Below, one piece after another: positions 56,701 to 64,000 of a stretch of 64,000 nt of DNA; positions within the stretch are counted from its first letter, which is position 1, and the number at the start of each line of letters is the position of its first letter. The stretch covers positions 930,001-994,000 of the forward strand of contig FMBT01000291.1 of assembly GCA_900095095.1 (NCBI GenBank). The letters run 5' to 3'. This DNA comes from Fragilariopsis cylindrus CCMP1102 (Eukaryota > Bacillariophyta > Bacillariophyceae > Bacillariales > Bacillariaceae). The translations under genes and the position numbers were made by a program. The notes under the pieces are model-generated. The model searched no databases, had not been told where the DNA came from, and was given only the letters and a program-made list of their open reading frames with translations.

Positions 56701-58752
56701 ATGCTTTCTACCAATAAGATCGTCAGTAGACTGTCAGCAGTTCATCGTATGGGAATGATCCCATTAAATCGCATACCGAGAAAAGGAGGAGACCAGGGAG
56801 TTACATCACAGTTGTTTTTGTCATCCATTCACAGTCGCAAATTTTCCTCTGTTATTCGACGAACTATACCACTTTCAATGGCTAAGGTTGAAATCATGTC
56901 CTTTGGCAAGGACGTTGCTGATATTCAATCTGGTATTTTGAATCGAGTTCTACCTGTTGGATCGATTGTAGTTGCCGGGGATGTAGTTGCTACATGTACG
57001 ATCGAAACTACTACCGACGACACGAAAGACAACCAAGGAGTGGCAATATATGCCCCGAAAGCAGGTCGAATTAAAGAAGTATATCACCAGATAAAAGATT
57101 CGGTGAAGATCGGTGACTACCTGATGGACATTGACGATTCTATTGTGCAAGCAGATATCAATACACTGGAAGAACATTTACAAAAAATGAATAGTAGTGA
57201 ACAACAACAACAACAACAACAACGACTACCGGAAGATTATATGCAATCATTGTTGAAGATGGATGATCCTTCTCGAATACAAACGATCATACAATACATA
57301 CCACCACAATTGCAGAGTAATACTTTGCCACTATACGAACGTTTGTTGGAGCTACAACGCGACGATCCAGCGGAATTAGCTAAGACACACACCCAGCTAG
57401 CCGTACTTATGTACACATTGGGGGATATCCAAACAACTCTACAACATCTCCACCAAGCATTGGAATTACGTGAACAAAAATTGGGAAAGGATCACCAACA
57501 AGTTGCGGCTACATGCATTCATCTAGGTGCGATGTATCGAAATTCGGGTGATTTTGAAACATCCTTGAAGTATATGCTACAAGCATTAGAGATTCAGAAA
57601 AAGAATTTAGGTGAGGAGCATCCTGTTGTTGCATCAAGTTATAACAACATCGGGGCATTGCATTATCAATCGAATGACTACGCAAGAGCCATTAGAGAAT
57701 ATGAAAAGGCTCTCACAATTCATTTGAAAATCCATGGTGAAGTACATGCCGATACGTCGGGCACTTACCACAATCTTGGCACGGCGTGGAAACAGTTGGG
57801 TGATTCTAATACCGCACTAGAATACTTACAAAAGGCTTTGCATGTTCGTCAAAAACAGCAATCAATATTCGAAGAAGGTGAGGAAACGACAACCGGAAAA
57901 ACAAATAACAATGATGATCGAAACACTTCCAGTAATAATAATATGGTGTCTCCCGATATAGCAGTAAGTCATACTGCTTTGGGCCAATTGTATGCCGAAA
58001 TGGCAAATTACGAAGCATCAATGGAACAGTACGATGCTGCACTGGCTGTTCAAAAACAAATCTACGGACCCGATTCACCGATGACGGCAACTGGTTATAA
58101 CAACATAGGTGCTATTCATTACGAAAAAGGCAGTTACAACGATGCTATGAAAAGTTATCAAACAGGACTTGATATTCTGCGTACCAAAGAACCTAATCAC
58201 ACCGATACGGCAGCATCATGGAATAATGTTGGTCTGACGTATCTAAGAATGGGCGATCCAGACAAAGCTCTAGAACATCATCAAGAGGCAATTCGAATAT
58301 TGACAGATCTATTCGGACCGAAGCATCCGAATTTGGCTATAACAATTGGAAGTATAGGGAACGTGTACAAGACACAAAGATTGTGGGAGAAGGCCTTAAA
58401 TGAATACGAGGTAGCGCATGAGTTGTTGGAAACAGCTCTGGGTACCTTGAACATCCTGATATAGCGAGTTCATACAACAACATGGCCTAGTTTGAGCCAG
58501 TTACCCGACCGTCAAGGGGAAGCTTTGGAAAAATATCGCTCCGCTACCGAATCATTTGAAAAGACGTTGGGATCAGAACATCCTCATGTCGCTGCCTGTC
58601 GATTCAACATCGCTCTCATGCTACAAACTCAAGGATTAAAAGAAGATGCTAAAAAAGAATTTGAATTAGCGAGGGATATATGGGAGACATCTTATGGACG
58701 AGAACATGCACATACTGAGATGGCGCAGAAGGGTGTAGAAGAATGTAACTAG
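56701..58752 (+). CDS. mitochondrial lipoyl-like domain fused to kinesin-light-chain-type TPRs
   Basis: An unusual fusion. Residues 1-59 look like a mitochondrial presequence (Arg/Ser-rich, no acidic residues until late). Residues 60-150 match the lipoyl/biotinyl hairpin fold of 2-oxoacid dehydrogenase E2 subunits: ILNRVLPVGSIVVAGDVVA, then YAPKAGRIKEVY and VKIGDYLMDID. The ETDK turn that normally carries the lipoyl-lysine is replaced by ETTTDDTKDNQ, so the Lys is displaced. A Gln run follows, then at least eight TPRs of 42 residues of the kinesin-light-chain type (SYNNIGALHYQSNDYARAIR and similar). The frame is disturbed between about 58444 and 58490: the intermediate EHPDIASSYNNMA is readable only in another frame, and the original frame resumes. 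Intact length would be about 684 residues. No catalytic E2 domain. Confidence 0.78.
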
Positions 58753-58856
58753 CTGTATAATGTACATGAAAATGCACACAATAATTAACGAACACAAGAT
58801 ATCTAGTAAAGAATCTAAGTTGCTCACCATATATATATTAAATGTATATAATATAT

Positions 58857-58889
<33 letters not shown>

Positions 58890-59251
58890 TATATTCTAGA
58901 CAGTCGAACAATATTCCTTACTGCTGTAGTATAAACAAATTTCATCGTTCTCTTCTTATTTTTTATGGACCTGTTTTTTTTTGCGTAGCGCTTTTTTCGT
59001 ACGACTAGCTCGATTAGTTTTCATTTCAACACTTTCACTTTGATGAACTGATCTATCAAAACGTCAAAAACTATCAAAACATTAAAACATTGATCGAAGA
59101 TCGAAGGAAGAGGAATGAGGAATGGCATCAAAAGTACTAATAACAACTAATGCATGCAGTAGCTACGACTATTGGACAGCTACACTAGTTTTATAGTATA
59201 CAGCACTTGATTACAATAACAATAAAAGCCAAGGCGACATAACACTTCACT
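58753..59251. other. intergenic region with AT microsatellite
   Basis: A (TA)n run at about 58831-58893. No gene. Confidence 0.65.
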
Positions 59252-62200
59252 ATGAAGAGAAGAAAACCTTCTCGAAATTGGGATTTTGTGAGGAAATCAT
59301 TTCGGCAGTACAACTTGGCCAAGTCTATTATTTCACCTACTTCTCCTGAACAGATAATAGAGGATATAGATAAGAGCACAGAGAAAACAACCAGCAAAAG
59401 CACCGAAGGTGAGTCTTGTTCCACTTCCGCAGACGCACACGAGCAGAATGATAGATCGTCTTCGCCATTGACCGATGCGGATGGACTTTGTAAGAGTGGG
59501 AGAATGATGAAGACATTAGATAGTTCTCAATCAGAAATGAATAGTAATATAATCAACAACAAGAGCCCACTTTTGGAAGAAGATTCGAATAGACGACGGC
59601 ACCGATACCTCCAAAATGCACTCATGGAAGAAGCATTCATTTGCAAAAATTTCGGAATGGATCGTTCGGGTATGTGCATCCGTCATCCTAATCAAATAAT
59701 TTTTGATATCCCGCAACAGTCTATAGGGATGACAGAATATCATAATCATTATGTCAATACATGCCGAATTTGTAGATCAGAATCTAAGGGAGGAGGAGAT
59801 GGCAACGTTCGCCGACATCAACCTGCTATGATAAATGTGATTAATGAAGTACAGAAAATGCAATCCAATAGGAAGGAATGGAAAAAAAGGACTGGTATTC
59901 TTGGGATGAAATCAAGTCATCATGTTCTTCAAATTAGTTCAATTGATCGAATAGAAATTCACTGAAAATGAACGAGGACGATTCATTGGATGATGATGAT
60001 GATGATGACGATAGCGGAGATGAATTTGGTGGTGAGAATGACGACGACTGTTTGACCGAGAAAGAATGGGAAGAATTAGCACGATTTCGAATCATTCAAG
60101 TTCGTGTTTGGCAAGATTATTTTGGCATTAAACATCATCCTTTCTTTTGTCATTATTTCAAAATGCTACAAGTTGGAGTCCCGATTGAAGCTGTTAAGTA
60201 CGCGGTTGAAATGGATGGATACGACCCATCAATCATGGATCTAGAAATAAATCGATCTCTTGAAATACAATTAGATAAGCTTAGTCCAGAAGCACTGGAA
60301 AATCTACGGTCGATGGGTGCTCTTGCAGAAAGTAGCGATCCTAATAATGATGCAAATGGTACGGCGGAACTTACCATTCCTGATACCATTCAACGTGTAA
60401 TGTCTGCTTTTCGAACTAGACGGTCAAATCAGATATTTGCAGTTTCTGCCCTGTATAAAGAAAATAAATATTACCGGAAAATAATAAAGCAAAAGATCAA
60501 AATCCACATCAAAATCAACCTTTGTTCGACGTTGATAGAAAGAGTACAGATATAGAAGAGCAACTATATACCAAACAACAAGGTGATCATGAACACAAAT
60601 TTATGTCCGACTTGCATACGAACAATCAAGAAACACGGTCCGATTCGGATGAAATAACACCAATTAATCAGAAAGGGCACGAATCAACACCGAAGGATCA
60701 ACATAAACAAAGTAAGGGACCACCACTCCATGCATTTAATATCGGTGATTCCTTGGACGAAAGTATGGATTTCTCACATTCAAGAAGCTCGAGGACAGCG
60801 TACAAACATCGTAAGAAACGGAACGGAACGCAAACACTCCAACATTCTACGTGTAGTCTCCCACTCATAGTTATCGGGAATGAAGAGAGTCAAAGAAGTG
60901 AAAGAAGAAAGCCAGCATCATCAAAGAAGAAAACGACAAAGATATCTCTAGCCTCAACAATTACGATAGGTAACGAGAAGGAACCGTCATCAAAAATAAT
61001 AGTTAAGGACGAACAAAATCCTTAATTGGAACTGAAAAAACCAATCAGCAGGGTTCAAGCCAAAGACTACATACACGATCAAAGACAATCGATAACTCAA
61101 AAAGAGTGGAAGACGAACATCCAATCAAGGAAATTGTTCTAGTCGACAACGCTGATGACAGCTCTATTAAGTTTAAAAAATCTATTCAATCTGAATTGGA
61201 ATCGTTAATCAGGCGGAATGGGGCATTTATAGATGATTTCAAGAGATCCAAAGAAAAGTCTACAGATGAGGTTCTTGTCGGACGTGCTGATGGACCGACA
61301 TCTGTGCTTACAGATGACAATAATAGTAGTAATAACACCAAGTCCGTTAGAAACGAAAAAAATGTATCTGATAATTGTAACATTGCTCTGCGCGAACTTC
61401 AATCAGAGATCCCAACGACACAATTTAAAACAGATAACATGACGAAGGTATCTGTTCCTTTCAACGATGTTCGTCTGGAAGATTTAAAAAAACTTGAAGC
61501 CGAGCTGGCGCAAGCTAAGAAGGTTATCTCCGCAAAAAATATAAAGATACATAATCTTCAAGACGAGTTTAAAAGAAAAGTCAGTGCGATTAATTCTCTT
61601 GAACGTCGGATCCAAGATATGAATGATACGTCCAATATGAAAATACACGACCTTCAACAAGGCCTTAAAGCGAAAGACAGTGTGATCAGTTATCTTGAAC
61701 ATCAAATCCAAGAAATGATTGATAAGAATAAAGTTTCAAATATCTCAACGTATCGAGTCAATGATAGGAGTAATGCTACGGGATCTGGAAAAAATCAAGA
61801 TGTTTTGTCTGTTTCATCGCCTTCCGGAAGCCGTCAAACCACTTCTAGTAGAAGGCAACATAACAGTAAAGCAAGAGATCAGTCTATTGACAAACAAGGC
61901 GGAAGCATAGTAAATGCAAATCATGTTGTCAGTATACCCACGTCCCGAGAACACCCCAAGAACGAAAATATTGTTCCGACTCAAAAGACTAATAATGAGA
62001 GAGAGAAGGAACAAAAGTTTGTAGGGCTTATTGATCCAGATGAAAATGTAGTTTCGAATCAGAAGAGTGGAATGAGAGAGAGTAACAGTAACAAGCATAC
62101 AAACCACGATTTCCCCGCGATCGTTGCGAAAACTCAAATATTGGCGACGGAATGCTCGAAGCGAAGGATGTTAGTTCCAGTCACAATTTATACAAGATAG

Positions 62201-62678
62201 ATAAATTATATAACGAAAAAGATGAATCATCTAGGCATAGCAAGAAGCAGATACCGCTTGTTCATGAAAGAAGAACGAAATCTAGAAAACCAAAACAGGA
62301 TAATGCACGGGGTGAAAAGAGGAGTATCAAAGAAATCGACGTGGGTGGACCTTCGTTTCAAAGGGTCCCGGACAATTCTTTTCAAAATAGTGCTAGGAGG
62401 GAAAGCATTCTAGAAAGTGATCCATTAAAGAGGACAAATGCGAATAGGAAAAGTTGATTGATGTTAAGCAGACAAGCGTGGTGGTATCGTGACAGAAGAT
62501 CTTGCGATCGTTATGAAACCTCATAGAACAAATGGATCTATTGATGCTGGGGGAATTCGGGAGAGATGAAGGAAAACGAAACAAGAAGAGATCGCCATCT
62601 AAAGACAGTACATCTGATAACGGTGATACCGCTACAAAGGAAGTCATCTTGAATCTCTTCGCTAATTTGATCAGTTGA
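59252..62678 (+). CDS. coiled-coil protein with WASH-CCDC53-like motif (one gene split by indels)
   Basis: Five consecutive frames read as one gene of about 1140 codons. The N-terminal part has a CxxHP...CxxC zinc-like module (GMCIRHPNQ and later NTCRICRSE), common in diatom proteins. After an Asp run comes HYFKMLQVGVPIEAVKYAVE with DGYDPS, similar to the WASH-complex subunit CCDC53 and some formin-linked motifs. A central region has two coiled-coil stretches (LKKLEAELAQAKKVISAKNI, then KIHDLQQGLKAKDSVISYLE). The C-terminus ends FANLIS at 62678. Frame changes occur at short A runs: 59954-59957, 60478-60481, 61015-61018 and 62129-62132, probably also 62449-62452. One added A at each restores the frame; two further breaks lie after 62478. 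Actin or endosome sorting is a weak inference from one motif. Confidence 0.6.
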
Positions 62679-63084
62679 GATTCTAGATTCAAAATATAAT
62701 TATTAAGATACGTTGTAGCGTTTGTATCAAATCATAATCCGCCTCTACTACTAGTACTAATTGAATGAATCCATACAAAGTACTGCTGCGGCACTAAAAG
62801 ATGATTTTTAATAGAACCTAAATTATGGTCCCTTAGTAAGGAGCTAATTTGCCTGTATTCCTTTTAACAACCATATTTTACCATAAATGCCGATCAGATA
62901 TAATTAATCATTCAAATACGTCACATGAATATATCGTATGGATACAGCTGACACATAAATCGAAGTACGTTTGGGGTTTCTAATTTAAATTTTCGATTTT
63001 ATTAAAAATATGTATTATGCATTATTGGATGAGTTTCTATTTCTCATTTGTATTCGCCTCAAACAACATTAGATCCAAAACTTC
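62679..63084. other. convergent intergenic region
   Basis: Nothing recognised. Confidence 0.55.
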
Positions 63085-63663
63085 TTATACGCCGAAACTC
63101 GATCCACAACCACAGCTATCTTCAGCGTTCGGATTGAAAAATTTAAACCCACCACCGATAAGTTCTTCCGAAAAATCTAATTCTAAGCCATATAAGTACA
63201 ACATCGACTTCGCATCCACAACACATTTTAATTTTTCTCCAGGATATTCATCAATTGCATCGTCTTCTTGAACATCGTCCTCGGTAGCGAAATCCATAAT
63301 GTAGGATAGACCACTACAACCTCCATTTCGTACACCCATTCGTAATACTAATGAATCTGTTTTTTGCTTTTCTCGTAATTCTCTTAATCGTTTCATGGCT
63401 TTTGGTTTAATATTAATAACAGCGTCTTCAGGAATATCATAGTCGACGATTTCTTCGTCGTCCGAGTCTTCGTCATCGTTGTTTGCGGTGACTACTGCTG
63501 CGGTAGTATCGGCAGAGGAGGATCGCAACAAAAACACCATTCTCCTATTCTTTGTAGAAGTATTCAGGCGACTTTTGGCAATTGCATTAGAAAAGGAATG
63601 AGCCGACTCGAAAAATAGAGCAGTAAAGACACATATTATCTGCGGTACTAGATATGATTTCAT
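63085..63663 (-). CDS. plastid IscA/SufA-type iron-sulfur carrier
   Basis: A-type carrier that hands Fe-S clusters to target proteins. The 192-residue protein has the three conserved cysteines: VRNGGCSGLSY (Cys116) and a C-terminal SCGCG (Cys184 and Cys186). The surrounding core is complete (AVINIKPKAMKRLRELREK, LYLYGLELDFSEELIGGGFK, FFNPNAEDSCGC). The first 20 residues are a signal peptide. It is followed by SAHSF, which fits the A-x-F type cleavage motif for import into a four-membrane plastid (Phe is at the predicted +1 region), and a Ser/Arg-rich transit part. An acidic stretch precedes the domain. Plastid SUF pathway inferred from targeting. Frame intact. Confidence 0.9.
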   Translation of the reverse strand: MKSYLVPQIICVFTALFFESAHSFSNAIAKSRLNTSTKNRRMVFLLRSSSADTTAAVVTANNDDEDSDDEEIVDYDIPEDAVINIKPKAMKRLRELREKQKTDSLVLRMGVRNGGCSGLSYIMDFATEDDVQEDDAIDEYPGEKLKCVVDAKSMLYLYGLELDFSEELIGGGFKFFNPNAEDSCGCGSSFGV

Positions 63664-64000
63664 TTTTCTTCACGGTGTGTCAATTGTCGATTTCAGTAAT
63701 GGTAACGTGTCTGTAGATAAAGTTTACAAGTGTTGATGATGTTGGAGTAATTATTGTACTGAAGTTGCTACTGGTATTGTACTGTATGCGTTCACAGCAC
63801 GATTCATGCATGATGCGATGAAACAGAAGGCCATTTTTTCTTGTTTTGAGAGAAAGAACAAACATTACGCTCAACGGGGGAGATAAAAATAAAAGGAAAA
63901 TTATGTTAACTCCCCTCCCCATATTTCGCGAAAATATCTTACATCCCCTCTTTTAGTGAGTTGAATGACATTTGTAAAAGAAAGTCCCGGATTGTTGATT
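63664..64000. other. upstream region of the IscA-like gene
   Basis: Presumed promoter side of the minus-strand gene. The 80-codon frame at 63680-63922 has no recognisable features. Confidence 0.5.

Noticed and set aside
1-64000. tRNA and rRNA genes
   Set aside because: I scanned by eye for T-loop and acceptor pairs and saw no complete cloverleaf or rRNA motif; a covariance-model search would be decisive.

Overview
This window reads as nuclear DNA of a photosynthetic stramenopile, almost certainly a diatom with an AT-rich genome. The grounds are: intron-containing genes with GT-AG junctions; several membrane-anchored leucine-rich-repeat (LRR) proteins of the type abundant in diatoms; Ty1/copia retrotransposon fragments whose RNase H and gag remnants look like diatom CoDi elements; a CxxHP...CxxC zinc-like module common in diatom proteins; and an IscA-type protein with a signal peptide followed by an SAHSF motif, as expected for diatom plastid import. 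The species cannot be named from the sequence alone.

Layout. 1-4.9 kb: an F-box/beta-helix gene on the minus strand, then a 10-bp tandem repeat. 5.3-9.1 kb: a five-exon self-sufficient cytochrome P450 fused to its own reductase; its first three introns look related to one another. 10-16 kb: prohibitin, an ATP-grasp protein and a membrane-anchored SGNH hydrolase. 16.4-35 kb: an accessory-looking block of three large single-pass LRR proteins (two minus, one plus), a decayed copia element, and a small gene that shares a near-identical block of about 100 bp with the middle LRR gene. 35.4-46.5 kb: xylose isomerase (six exons), a Rossmann-fold reductase-like protein, a tail-anchored low-complexity protein, a TraB-domain protein and a secreted-enzyme-like beta-helix protein. 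46.8-51.2 kb: a tandem-repeat/coiled-coil protein. 51.8-64 kb: a TPR-like protein, a LITAF-domain protein directly downstream of a copia LTR, a pyrimidine-5'-nucleotidase-like HAD protein, a lipoyl-domain/TPR fusion, a long coiled-coil protein with a WASH-CCDC53-like motif, and a plastid IscA-like protein.

The three LRR genes are the most distinctive group. Each has a long acidic or phospho-site-rich N-terminal half, one transmembrane helix, a Pro/Thr stalk, a conserved Trp/Cys capping region, LRRs, and a C-terminal CxCCxxCC cysteine cluster. The implied topology (N-terminus inside, LRRs outside) is opposite to plant LRR receptor kinases, and no kinase domain is attached.

Many genes between 13 and 63 kb carry one or more single-base frameshifts. 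Several lie in A/T runs, with no accompanying substitution stops that I noticed. The P450, prohibitin and two of the LRR genes are clean. Assembly error is the simplest explanation, but it has to be checked gene by gene.
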